A stretch of 25,037 bases of DNA from QVMP01 sp047974325 (lineage in GTDB: Bacteria > Bacteroidota > Bacteroidia > Bacteroidales > Dysgonomonadaceae), in assembly GCA_047974325.1 (NCBI GenBank), contig JBKECE010000140.1:1-25037 (forward strand), read 5' to 3'. A program made the translations under genes and the position numbers. The notes under the pieces are model-generated. The model ran no database searches. It was not told the DNA's origin and saw only the letters and a program-made list of their open reading frames with translations. Below, piece by piece: positions 8,855-17,929 of this stretch (position 1 is its first letter; every line of letters begins with the position of its first letter).

Positions 8855-11800
8855 ATGAATAAACCAATTATGCGGAATACGATAAGAAAACTATTGTTTT
8901 TTGTGTTTCTTGCAATTGCCTCTGTTTCAGTTTCCACGAATAAAGCGTTTGCGGCCGGTAATCCGATAGAAGGTGTGGTGGTCGATGCAAATAATGAATT
9001 TATATTAGGTGCTACGGTGATGGAAAAAAACACTTCGAACGGAACCGTCACTGACATAAATGGGCACTTTATCTTAAATGTAGCCTCAGATGAAACCATT
9101 CTTGTATTTTCATATATAGGCTATGATACACAAGAGAGAAAGGTGAAGCCCGGACAGATATTGCGGATTGTTATGACTGAAAATGTAAATAGTCTGAATG
9201 AATTGGTTGTGGTAGGATACGGAACCAAACGTAAAGGTGGAGTTTCTGCTGCTGTGACCACTATTGGCAGTCAGGATATAGCCCGTTCCACATCGACCAC
9301 TACGGCTGGAGCTTTGGTCGGAAAAATGGCCGGAATCACTTCCCGTCAAAAATCAGGAACACCGGGTTCGGCAAGTAGCCTGCAAATCCGGAATATGGGT
9401 ACTCCTTTATATGTGATAGATGGAATCATGCGGGACGAAGATGCCTTTAATAACCTAAACACCAATGATATTGACAATATATCAGTTCTGAAAGACGGTT
9501 CGGCAGCCATTTATGGTGTAAAGGCTGCTAATGGTGTGGTGCTGGTGACTACAAAATCAGGAACATTGAATCAGAAAACCCAAGTGAACATAAATGCCTA
9601 TACAGGATGGCAACAGTGGACTAAGTATCCTAAATTGTTGAATGCTTCACAATGGGTATATGCCAATTATATGCGCGATGTCAATAGCGGCACATACGTC
9701 GATCCGACATTGGCTCAACAAGAAATGGACAAATGGAACTCCGGTTATTATAATGCTGCGACGGGAGAAGATTACCGTGGATATAATTGGATGGACGAGA
9801 TGGTAAGCAATGCTGCTCCACAAAATTATATCAATGCGAATGTCAGTGGTGGATCTGAAAATACGACATATTATTTATCCATTTCGCATGTTGATCAGGA
9901 TGCTGTTTTCAAAGATTATAACTTTAACAGAACCAACCTACAGGCAAATATTGAAATGCAGGTTTCCAAGAATTTAAAAATCGGATATCAGGCAAATGGC
10001 AAAATAGAAGAAAATTCAAATCCGGGACTTCCTGGATCGGATGATTATACACTCATAAAAACATCTCTGATGGGTTTGCAGCCTATCTATAGACCTTATG
10101 CCAATGACAATCCATTGTATTTGAACTATATCGAAGCAAATGATGCGCGCAATATGGCGGCTTTTACCAAGGCAAATGCCGGAACATATGATAAAAAATG
10201 GAGAACCATACAGAATAACTTTACGGCAGAATATAAAACTCCACTCAAGGGATTGACTGCAAAAGGTCTGTTTTCATACTATTACGGAAACAATACCACC
10301 AACAATAGGGAATTAGGCTGGAAAGAGTATACGTATGACAAAGCTACAGACTCCTATTTGCAACGTTACGAGAGAACTGATACTTATCTGGTGCGCGAGC
10401 GGCAAAATGTAGAGGAAATGACAGGGCAGCTATTGTTGGGTTATGATAATATGTTTGGAAAAGATCATCATGTAACTGCAACCGGAGGTTTTGAGTTTTA
10501 TAAGTATGACTCTAATTTTCTCAACAATACACAAAGTCCGATAGACAACCCTCTCTTAGATCAGATGGTTACGAGCGAAAGCAATACTTTATATGAATCC
10601 AGCAACACGCACACAACTGCTAGTTTTATCTTTAGGGCAGGCTATGAATATAAATCTAAATATATTCTCGATTTTGCAGGTCGTTATGATGCCAGTTGGC
10701 TGTATGCGAAAGGTGACAGATGGGGATTTTTTCCTTCGGTTTCCGGAGCATGGCGTGTTTCAGAAGAAAATTTCTTCAAAAATTGGGGAGTTTCTTCATG
10801 GATGTCTAACCTGAAACTGAGAGCTTCTTACGGGGAAATGGGAAATGAAAATATTGGATCCTTATATCAGGAGTTTGCTTATTTGCCCGGATATACATAC
10901 AACAATGGAGCTACTCTTTTGCCAACAGATCTGACTTCAGACAATAGTAAATATGTGATAGGCTCAGCCTATCGGGGTGAACCGATTACAGGCATCAGTT
11001 GGATCAAAACTTCGATTCTTAATTTAGGAATAGATTTAGGTTTCTTCAATAATAGACTGAACGCCGAAGTTGATGTTTTCAGACGTAAGTTGGATGGTAT
11101 TCCTGCTTATCCGGATATTATACTGCCTCTGGAAAGCGGTCTTACGGTCATGCCTCAAAATCTGAATTCGGATGAAAATGTAGGCATCGATGGATTCATC
11201 AAGTGGACGGACAATTTCAGTGACGTAAAATATTTTGTGGGAGCGAATGCTACATTGGCGCGCCAAAAGAATGGCAAACGCTATGGAGAGCAGTTTTATA
11301 ATGCATGGGATAAGTACATGAACAGTGAAAGCAATCGTTGGAGCAATGTTTCTTCCGGTCAGGTGTGGATGTGGGAAACTATAGGTGTATTCCAAACGCA
11401 GGAGGAAATTGATAACTATGCGGTCAACATTGATGGACAAAATAATACGACTCTTGTTCCGGGTGACCTAATTTTCAAAGATGTGAATGGTGACGGAGTC
11501 ATAAACGACTATGATAAACGACCATTAGGTTATTCAGCCGTAGACTGGCCTTGGGATTCATCCAAGGGAAACAAAAATCCGTTGTTATCATGTGGTTTCA
11601 ATTTTGGATTTGAATGGAAGGGTATTGACTTTGCTGCCGATTTTGCTGGAGGATTCATGAACACTTTTGTGCCTGACTGGAACATGAAATGGGGAGTAAA
11701 CCGCACTTATAATGGATATGTATACAATAGTTTGGATGTATGGCATCATGCCGATATTTTAGATCCTACTTCAGCTTGGGTTGCAGGAAGATTTCCTGCT

Positions 11801-12073
11801 CTCAGAGCCAGCAATCCGTCCACCAGAGGTGAAAATACCTTTTATACGAAAAATGTGAATTACTTGCGTTTACGCAATTTGGCCATAGGTTATACTCTAC
11901 CTAAAAAATGGTTGCCCTCTATCCAAAAAGTGAGATTCTATATGGAGGGAACCAACCTTTTCTGCTGGGACACTTTGGGTGATTATGGTATTGATCCTGA
12001 AACATCTACTGTAAATGGAACAGACTATCCTCAATCAAGGGTATATACAATAGGTGTGAATGTAACATTTTAA
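8855..12073 (+). CDS. susC: SusC/RagA-family TonB-dependent outer-membrane transporter
   Basis: 1072 residues, typical for SusC. It imports oligosaccharides across the outer membrane, driven by TonB, with its SusD partner as lid. Residues 1-33 form a signal peptide (ending AFA). Residues about 37-112 form a carboxypeptidase-regulatory-like domain (IEGVVVDANNEFILGATV ... FSYIGYDTQE). The segment NELVVVGYGTKRKGG (115-129) precedes the plug, which contains PLYVIDGIMRDED and the ISVLKDGSAAIYGVKAANGV stretch. The barrel ends in an aromatic-terminated strand (VYTIGVNVTF), as expected for outer-membrane insertion. A second in-frame ATG at 8870 would shorten the signal peptide by five residues and is also plausible. 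The gene sits between the 985-residue enzyme and susD with short gaps on both sides. The symbol denotes the family, not starch specificity. Confidence 0.97.
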   Translation: MNKPIMRNTIRKLLFFVFLAIASVSVSTNKAFAAGNPIEGVVVDANNEFILGATVMEKNTSNGTVTDINGHFILNVASDETILVFSYIGYDTQERKVKPGQILRIVMTENVNSLNELVVVGYGTKRKGGVSAAVTTIGSQDIARSTSTTTAGALVGKMAGITSRQKSGTPGSASSLQIRNMGTPLYVIDGIMRDEDAFNNLNTNDIDNISVLKDGSAAIYGVKAANGVVLVTTKSGTLNQKTQVNINAYTGWQQWTKYPKLLNASQWVYANYMRDVNSGTYVDPTLAQQEMDKWNSGYYNAATGEDYRGYNWMDEMVSNAAPQNYINANVSGGSENTTYYLSISHVDQDAVFKDYNFNRTNLQANIEMQVSKNLKIGYQANGKIEENSNPGLPGSDDYTLIKTSLMGLQPIYRPYANDNPLYLNYIEANDARNMAAFTKANAGTYDKKWRTIQNNFTAEYKTPLKGLTAKGLFSYYYGNNTTNNRELGWKEYTYDKATDSYLQRYERTDTYLVRERQNVEEMTGQLLLGYDNMFGKDHHVTATGGFEFYKYDSNFLNNTQSPIDNPLLDQMVTSESNTLYESSNTHTTASFIFRAGYEYKSKYILDFAGRYDASWLYAKGDRWGFFPSVSGAWRVSEENFFKNWGVSSWMSNLKLRASYGEMGNENIGSLYQEFAYLPGYTYNNGATLLPTDLTSDNSKYVIGSAYRGEPITGISWIKTSILNLGIDLGFFNNRLNAEVDVFRRKLDGIPAYPDIILPLESGLTVMPQNLNSDENVGIDGFIKWTDNFSDVKYFVGANATLARQKNGKRYGEQFYNAWDKYMNSESNRWSNVSSGQVWMWETIGVFQTQEEIDNYAVNIDGQNNTTLVPGDLIFKDVNGDGVINDYDKRPLGYSAVDWPWDSSKGNKNPLLSCGFNFGFEWKGIDFAADFAGGFMNTFVPDWNMKWGVNRTYNGYVYNSLDVWHHADILDPTSAWVAGRFPALRASNPSTRGENTFYTKNVNYLRLRNLAIGYTLPKKWLPSIQKVRFYMEGTNLFCWDTLGDYGIDPETSTVNGTDYPQSRVYTIGVNVTF

Positions 12074-12086
12074 TACTTAAAAGAAT

Positions 12087-14033
12087 ATGAAAAAGAACAT
12101 ATATATATTATTAACACTGGTGTCAGTCATATTTTTGAGCAGTTGTAACGATTGGTTGGATCAGGAGGATAAAAATTCCATATCGACCAAAGAGGCTTAT
12201 TCATCAACAGTCGGCATCAATAGTATCGCCAGCAATTTATATTCGAGGCTCCGTTACGAACAAGATTTTGCTACGGATAATGAGTCGTATGACATGACCA
12301 GTTGGGACGAAGCCATCAATAATAGCCAATATTGGGCATTTGCGACCAATAAAGATCAAGGTTATAGAAGTTATTACGATTACACGCTGATAAGAGAAAT
12401 CAATCTTCACATATACAATCTGGAACATTCAGTCGGAGGAGGTGTGGATAAAAAAGAATTAACTTATTTCATTGCTGAAGCTCGCTATATGAGAGCATAC
12501 GTATATTTTACATTAGTTTCCAGAATGGGAGGTGTTCCTTTGATTACGGAAGTGACAAAATATTCTGAAAATCCACTCGATCTGGCCAAGCCGAGAAACA
12601 AAGAATCTGAGATATATGATTTCATAGCATCAGAATTAGACTCGATATTGACAGATTTGTCTGTGGCAAGCAACAGTATAAAAACTCGTGCGACAGAAGG
12701 CACAGCTTTAGCTCTTAAATGCAGGGCAATGTTATATGCCGGAACATTAGCGCAGAATTATGATAAAAGTGCAGCTAAAGGTCTGAACCTTGCCAGTGGA
12801 GCTACAGGAATAGACAAAAATAAAGCAAACGAGTATTTACAAAAATGTTTGGATGCATATCTGGCATTGAAAGATATGAATGTGTATTCTCTCTATAAAG
12901 CAAATACCACGGATCTTGCGTCTAATTATGCTGAAATCTTTCTTGTTAAGAACCAAAATCCTGAAATTATTTTCTACAAAGATTATAATGGTAAGACAAT
13001 CGAAAATAGCTTCACGATGAGAGCTATATGCCGGACTATGAAATCTGAGACTAAAAGCGGCTCACAGATTAATCCTGTACTCAATCTGGTAGATTCTTAT
13101 GAATTGCTTTCGACGCATCAGGCAGAAAAAATCAATCCTTATAATGGAACCGAACATATTGAAGATATGGGAACCACAACCTCAAGTTATGACTATATAG
13201 TATACGATAACCAGAGCGATATATTCAAAGACAGAGATCCTCGTTTGAGTGGAACCATTCTCTATCCGGGATCTTCGTTCAGAGGTTCTTCTCTTGATTT
13301 TCAGGCGGGACTTGCCATAAAAAACGGAACGTCATATACTTTCAAATCTGCACCGACAATGGAAGAAAGCAACACCGCAGCAGGATATTATAACAATGTG
13401 AAAATGACAGGTGAAGAAGGTCCTCACAGGATCAGTACCTATGTGTCTCATTCGGGATTTTTACTCAGAAAATATGTAGATGTAAATGCCGGAACGCAAT
13501 CGGCAGGTATGAGCACAGTTCCTTACATCGTTTTTCGTTATGGAGAAGTGTTGCTGAATGCAGCAGAAGCTGCGTATTATCTGAGTGAAAACGGTATCTC
13601 TTCTTATAAGGATCATGCTACCAGAACTTTGGCTTTGGATTGTGTTAACGAGATCAGAACTCGTGCCGGAGGCGCATCTTTTGCAATCAACGATTCGGAA
13701 CTGGATTTGTCACGCATCATCAATGAACGCAAAGTAGAACTTGCTTTTGAAGATCATCGCTATGATGATCTGAAAAGATGGAGAATTGCTGATGAAGTGT
13801 GGGCTTATGACCGAAATAATGAAAATGCTGTGATGTATGGTTTATGGCCGTATAAGATATATGCTCCGGGTGATCCTGCCGATGGAAAATGGATATATAG
13901 GAAAGTGAAAATAGAGCATCGCGGAACAGAATCCGATAAAGGTCGTCCCATCAATTTTACGGTTTCAATGTATTATGCTACCTATCCGATGAATGACGGA
14001 AATCCATACATAGAAAAGAATCCAAATCAATAA
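12087..14033 (+). CDS. susD: SusD/RagB-family surface glycan-binding lipoprotein
   Basis: 648 residues. This is the partner of the upstream SusC: it binds the glycan at the surface and closes over the transporter. The N terminus is a lipoprotein signal with lipobox LSSC (Cys20), followed by CNDWLDQED. Acidic residues just after the cysteine agree with surface export. SusD marks are the early TPR-like segment YFIAEARYMRAYVYFTLVSRM, then GGVPLITE, and the C-terminal IINERKVELAFEDHRYDDLKRW, where SusD proteins carry a conserved ERxxELxxEGxRxxDLxRW pattern. It starts 13 bases after susC and is surely in the same operon. The glycan cannot be predicted from the sequence, because SusD binding sites vary widely. 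Confidence 0.97.
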   Translation: MKKNIYILLTLVSVIFLSSCNDWLDQEDKNSISTKEAYSSTVGINSIASNLYSRLRYEQDFATDNESYDMTSWDEAINNSQYWAFATNKDQGYRSYYDYTLIREINLHIYNLEHSVGGGVDKKELTYFIAEARYMRAYVYFTLVSRMGGVPLITEVTKYSENPLDLAKPRNKESEIYDFIASELDSILTDLSVASNSIKTRATEGTALALKCRAMLYAGTLAQNYDKSAAKGLNLASGATGIDKNKANEYLQKCLDAYLALKDMNVYSLYKANTTDLASNYAEIFLVKNQNPEIIFYKDYNGKTIENSFTMRAICRTMKSETKSGSQINPVLNLVDSYELLSTHQAEKINPYNGTEHIEDMGTTTSSYDYIVYDNQSDIFKDRDPRLSGTILYPGSSFRGSSLDFQAGLAIKNGTSYTFKSAPTMEESNTAAGYYNNVKMTGEEGPHRISTYVSHSGFLLRKYVDVNAGTQSAGMSTVPYIVFRYGEVLLNAAEAAYYLSENGISSYKDHATRTLALDCVNEIRTRAGGASFAINDSELDLSRIINERKVELAFEDHRYDDLKRWRIADEVWAYDRNNENAVMYGLWPYKIYAPGDPADGKWIYRKVKIEHRGTESDKGRPINFTVSMYYATYPMNDGNPYIEKNPNQ

Positions 14034-14043
14034 AGTAAATTTT

Positions 14044-14049
14044 AGGAGG
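14044..14049 (+). promoter_or_regulatory. Consensus Shine-Dalgarno (AGGAGG) before the DUF3823 gene
   Basis: AGGAGG lies seven bases before the ATG at 14057. It is notable because no other gene in the window has a clear Shine-Dalgarno sequence, in line with the usual weak dependence on it in Bacteroidota. It may raise translation of this subunit relative to its neighbours. Confidence 0.6.
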
Positions 14050-14056
14050 AACAGAA

Positions 14057-14821
14057 ATGAAAAAAACGATCCATATAATAACAATCATATCATTGATCAC
14101 ACTCTTTTTTTCTTCGTGTGAATATGATAATTATGATGCGCCATCCATTACTTTTTCCGGCCAATTATTGGACAGCGACGGGCAAAAGTTCTTGTATGAT
14201 GGAAATTCCAATAAACCTATCCTGAACCTGATTCAAAAAGGTTATGGTAAGATCGATGGAGGAACTACAGTTCAAGTCAACGAACAAGGTGCATTTAGTC
14301 AATTATTGTTCGAGGGTGAATATTGGTTAACACTGAAAAATAACCAATATCCGTTCGAATTCAAAGATTTCAAAAGTCTGGGAGTTGGCTTGGGATATGA
14401 TTCTATTCATATAAACGTGAGTGGAAGTATCAACCGCAACTTTGAGGTCACACCATATTACCTGATCAGTGACTACACTCTGAAAGAAGACAATGGCGAG
14501 ATCGTCGCAAACTTTAAGGTGAGTAAGAATCCCAAAATTACAGCGGATATACCCAAAGTGGTGAGAGCAAGATTGTTTGTAGGAACGGCTTCTATTGTGA
14601 ACAGTGCAACCACTTGCACTAAATCGAAGATCGTATCCATAACCTCTGAAGGTAGTGTTGAAGTGCGGGTGAGTATTGCTTCGGGAGACAACTCATACCG
14701 CAAGATATATGTGAATAACTATAGGGACTATGCATTTTGTCGTGTGGGGGTAGAGGTGAACGGCATTGCAGATTATTATTTGTTTTCCGAAACAAAGAAA
14801 ATTGAGAATCTGACACAATAA
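14057..14821 (+). CDS. DUF3823-type PUL lipoprotein (SusE-position surface glycan-binding protein)
   Basis: 254 residues with a lipoprotein signal (FFSSC, Cys21) followed by EYDNYDAP, an acidic start that suits surface display. Residues about 28-120 form a beta-rich domain of the DUF3823 type, beginning PSITFSGQLLDSDG and including GAFSQLLFEGEYWLTLK. A second beta-rich domain (about 130-250) follows, with VRARLFVGTAS and AFCRVGVEVNG. Proteins of this family sit directly after susD in many PULs, in the SusE/SusF position, and are thought to bind glycan. No catalytic motif is visible. The family call rests on my reading of the N-terminal pattern and the gene position. The gene is 23 bases after susD and is likely cotranscribed with it. 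Confidence 0.8.
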   Translation: MKKTIHIITIISLITLFFSSCEYDNYDAPSITFSGQLLDSDGQKFLYDGNSNKPILNLIQKGYGKIDGGTTVQVNEQGAFSQLLFEGEYWLTLKNNQYPFEFKDFKSLGVGLGYDSIHINVSGSINRNFEVTPYYLISDYTLKEDNGEIVANFKVSKNPKITADIPKVVRARLFVGTASIVNSATTCTKSKIVSITSEGSVEVRVSIASGDNSYRKIYVNNYRDYAFCRVGVEVNGIADYYLFSETKKIENLTQ

Positions 14822-14871
14822 CATAGCTTGATCTACAGGTAGATTTTACCGGTCTTTTTCAATAATGTCAG

Positions 14872-14910
14872 TATGGGAAGAGCTTCGTTCTCAGGCAAGC
14901 TCTTCCTGTA
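14872..14910 (+). other. Intercistronic hairpin between binding/transport genes and enzyme genes
   Basis: A 14-bp stem (14872-14885 with 14897-14910, two G-T pairs, a perfect 10-bp core) has an 11-base loop. It lies in the 167-base gap after the DUF3823 gene. No U tract follows directly, so full termination is unlikely. A weaker five-pair stem at 14831-14843 precedes it. Such hairpins after susCD blocks may let transport genes be expressed more strongly than the downstream enzymes. Confidence 0.55.
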
Positions 14911-14988
14911 TAGAGTGTCCTTATTGTGTTTTTACGTAAGTAATAACAGGCAAAAATTAGAATATTAATAACATAACTTTTATAACAA

Positions 14989-16101
14989 ATGAGTAAATTA
15001 AAATTAGCAGGTCTTTTATTGTTTCTGTTTCTTTTCTCCTTATCTTGCAAAAAGAAAACGGAAAAAGAACCTATAGCAGAATCTAATGCGACAACTGAAA
15101 GTAAAACATTTACCAATCCTCTGTTTCCGGAAGTAGGACCTGATCCTTGGGCTATTTTTCAGGATGGAAAATATTATTATATGCATACGATGAAGGACAG
15201 TCTCGTTTTGTGGGTTACAGAAGACATCACTAACGTGAAAAACGGTGTAAAGAAAACGATTTGGTTGCCAACTGATCCATCAAACTCAAAAGACTTGTGG
15301 GCTCCTGAAATTCATTTCATCAATAACAAATGGTATGTTTACTATGCTGCTGATGATGGCAACACAGACAATCATCAGATGTATGTTCTCGAAAATTCGA
15401 ATAGAAACCCGCTGGATGGAAATTTTGTTATGAAAGGGCGTATCAGCACCGATAAAGACAATAATTGGGCAATAGATGGTTCCGTATTTGAACAGAAAGG
15501 CAATTTATATATGGTCTGGTCTGGCTGGCAAAAAAGGAGAGTAAAGGAAGAAACTCAATGTATCTATATTGCAAAAATGGAAAATCCTTGGACACTTTCG
15601 TCCGACAGAGTATTGATCTCAAAACCTGAACTCGAATGGGAAACAATCTGGAAAAACGAGAAGGGATGGACTCCGTCTTATCCTATATTTGTAAACGAAG
15701 GTCCCCAACCTTTACTAAGTCCGAACGGAAAATATGTGCATATTGTTTATTCAGCAAGTGGATGTTGGACTCCGTATTATGCTCTGGGAATGCTGTCAGC
15801 ACAAACTGGTTCAGATCTTTTGAATCCAAAGTCGTGGACAAAATCACCGAAACCGGTATTTTCTCAATCGTCAAAAAATAGTGCGTATGGAACAGGTCAT
15901 AATAGTTTCTTCAAATCACCGGACGGCAAAGAAGATTACATTTTGTATCATGCTCGTGTCACAGAAGTTGATCCGGAAGGAGAGGGAGACAGACGTACAC
16001 CGCGGATGCAGAAATTTTCTTGGACCTCAGATGGTTTCCCTGTTTTTGGAGAACCTGTTTCATTGACTGATGTTTTACCAAAGCCATCAGGAACAAAATA
16101 A
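14989..16101 (+). CDS. GH43 family lipoprotein, probable alpha-L-arabinofuranosidase
   Basis: 370 residues. Lipobox SLSC (Cys20) is followed by KKKTEKEP, which is basic rather than acidic, so a periplasmic-facing lipoprotein is more likely than a surface one. The five-bladed GH43 catalytic domain fills about 41-362. The expected residues are visible: general base Asp52 in GPDPWAI, modulating Asp163 in AIDGSVF, general acid Glu237 in NEGPQPL, and the GHNS motif with His304. The overall pattern (LWAPEIHFI, WYVYYAADDGN, VYSASGCWT) resembles exo-acting alpha-L-arabinofuranosidases of the GH43_26 type, though the subfamily is inferred from memory. Beta-xylosidase is the main alternative. It would remove terminal pentose groups from imported oligosaccharides. 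The gene is 13 bases before the GH2 gene. Confidence 0.9.
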   Translation: MSKLKLAGLLLFLFLFSLSCKKKTEKEPIAESNATTESKTFTNPLFPEVGPDPWAIFQDGKYYYMHTMKDSLVLWVTEDITNVKNGVKKTIWLPTDPSNSKDLWAPEIHFINNKWYVYYAADDGNTDNHQMYVLENSNRNPLDGNFVMKGRISTDKDNNWAIDGSVFEQKGNLYMVWSGWQKRRVKEETQCIYIAKMENPWTLSSDRVLISKPELEWETIWKNEKGWTPSYPIFVNEGPQPLLSPNGKYVHIVYSASGCWTPYYALGMLSAQTGSDLLNPKSWTKSPKPVFSQSSKNSAYGTGHNSFFKSPDGKEDYILYHARVTEVDPEGEGDRRTPRMQKFSWTSDGFPVFGEPVSLTDVLPKPSGTK

Positions 16102-16114
16102 AAATTGAATAAAG

Positions 16115-17929
16115 ATGAAAAAAACATTATTTATCTGTTGTGTTCTTTCAACCATATTTCTCAATGCATTCTCACAGCAATGGACTCCCAAGGGGGATAA
16201 GATAAAAACGGTTTGGGCTGACAAGGTAAATCCAGATCATGTTTTACCTGAATATCCCAGACCAATTTTAGAACGACCTCAATGGCTCAACCTTAATGGA
16301 CTTTGGGAATATTCTATTTTGCCTGTTGGAAAAAACGTACCGGAAAAGTATGAAGGAAATATTTTAGTTCCCTTTCCTGTTGAATCATCATTGTCAGGTG
16401 TTCAGCGGGAGGTTGGAAGACAGAATGAAATTTGGTATAAAAGGACTTTTGCTATTCCTTCCGATTGGAAAAACAAAAATATATTGTTGCACTTCGGTGC
16501 AGTGGATTGGAAAGCCGAAGTATATTTGAATGATGTGAAAATCGGAACTCACACAGGTGGATTTACGCCCTTTAGCTTCGATATAACACCCTTCTTGACT
16601 AGTGGAAAACAATCGTTGGTGGTGAAAGTCTGGGATCCGACCGATGCAAGTTATCAGCCCAGAGGCAAGCAAGTGAGCAATCCCGAAGGTATTTGGTATA
16701 CGCCTGTGTCAGGCATTTGGCAAACAGTCTGGATAGAACCTGTGAATGCAAAGCATATAACATTTATAAAAACTGTGCCCGATCTTGATTCAAAGATTTT
16801 CAGTGTAAATGTTAGCACAGAAAATACTTTCTCAGCAGATATGATAGAAGTGATTCTGAAAGATGGTTCGACCATTGTTTCAAAACAAAAATCGGCTGTA
16901 GGACAATCTGTGATATTGTCGTTAGAGAATCCTAAATTATGGTCTCCAGAATCCCCATTTTTGTATGATTTAGAAGTAAATCTGTATGACAGAGGGAAGC
17001 TTGTCGATAAAGTGAGCAGTTATGCCGCCATGCGCAAAATATCTACTTTGAGAGATGAAAATGGAATCGTGAGATTACAACTCAACAATAAAGATTACTT
17101 TCAGTTTGGACCATTGGATCAAGGTTGGTGGCCGGATGGTCTATATACAGCACCAAGTGACGAGGCATTGGTGTCTGACATAAAAAAGACAAAAGAGTTA
17201 GGTTTCAATATGATTCGCAAGCATATTAAAATAGAACCGGCACGATGGTATACACATTGCGACAGATTGGGAATTTTGGTTTGGCAAGATATGCCTAGCG
17301 GAGATAAATCGCCCGAATGGCAAAATAAACAATATTTTACCGGTACGGAATTGGTTCGTTCTGTTGAATCAGAATCAAATTACAAAAAAGAGTGGAAAGA
17401 GATTATAGATCATCTTATTTCATATCCTTCCATTGTGGTCTGGGTTCCGTTTAATGAGGCTTGGGGTCAATTTAAGACTCAGGAGATAGCTGAATGGACC
17501 AAAGCCTATGATCCTTCCAGGCTGGTAAACCCGGCTAGTGGAGGCAATCATTATCATGTGGGTGATATGTTGGATCTTCATAATTATCCGGGACCGGATC
17601 TTTATTTGTTCGATGCTTCCAGAGCAAATGTATTGGGTGAGTATGGAGGTATTGGTTTACCTATTGAAGGTCATCTATGGCAGCCCGGGAAAAATTGGGG
17701 TTATGTTCAGTTTAAAAACAAAACTGAAGTGACCAACGAATATGTGAAATATGCAGAACAATTGAAAAAACTGATCCAAAGAGGATTTTCTGCTGCTGTC
17801 TATACTCAGATAACTGATGTAGAAGGAGAGGTAAATGGCTTTTTGACATATGACAGAAAGGTCCTGAAAATGGATGAAGATAGAGTTCGCAAGGTGAATG
17901 AAGAGATATGTAAATCGTTAGAGAAATGA
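16115..17929 (+). CDS. Glycoside hydrolase family 2 enzyme (beta-galactosidase/beta-glucuronidase-like)
   Basis: 604 residues with a signal peptide (about 1-20, then QQW) and no lipobox, so probably soluble in the periplasm. The order is typical of short GH2 enzymes: a jelly-roll sugar-binding domain (about 48-210, with WYKRTFAIP, LHFGAVDWKAEVYLN, GGFTPFSFDIT), an Ig-like domain (about 215-310) and a TIM barrel (about 320-600). The acid/base is Glu448 in PFNEAWG and the nucleophile Glu509 in LGEYGG; both are intact. GH2 covers beta-galactosidase, beta-glucuronidase, beta-mannosidase, alpha-L-arabinofuranosidase and others. I cannot select the substrate from the sequence. The gene overlaps the next one by four bases (ATGA), which suggests coupled translation. 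Confidence 0.93.
   Translation: MKKTLFICCVLSTIFLNAFSQQWTPKGDKIKTVWADKVNPDHVLPEYPRPILERPQWLNLNGLWEYSILPVGKNVPEKYEGNILVPFPVESSLSGVQREVGRQNEIWYKRTFAIPSDWKNKNILLHFGAVDWKAEVYLNDVKIGTHTGGFTPFSFDITPFLTSGKQSLVVKVWDPTDASYQPRGKQVSNPEGIWYTPVSGIWQTVWIEPVNAKHITFIKTVPDLDSKIFSVNVSTENTFSADMIEVILKDGSTIVSKQKSAVGQSVILSLENPKLWSPESPFLYDLEVNLYDRGKLVDKVSSYAAMRKISTLRDENGIVRLQLNNKDYFQFGPLDQGWWPDGLYTAPSDEALVSDIKKTKELGFNMIRKHIKIEPARWYTHCDRLGILVWQDMPSGDKSPEWQNKQYFTGTELVRSVESESNYKKEWKEIIDHLISYPSIVVWVPFNEAWGQFKTQEIAEWTKAYDPSRLVNPASGGNHYHVGDMLDLHNYPGPDLYLFDASRANVLGEYGGIGLPIEGHLWQPGKNWGYVQFKNKTEVTNEYVKYAEQLKKLIQRGFSAAVYTQITDVEGEVNGFLTYDRKVLKMDEDRVRKVNEEICKSLEK

Noticed and set aside
11036..11440. Minus-strand open frame of 134 codons inside susC
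   Set aside because: No domain, signal or start context; susC reads through the same bases without interruption.
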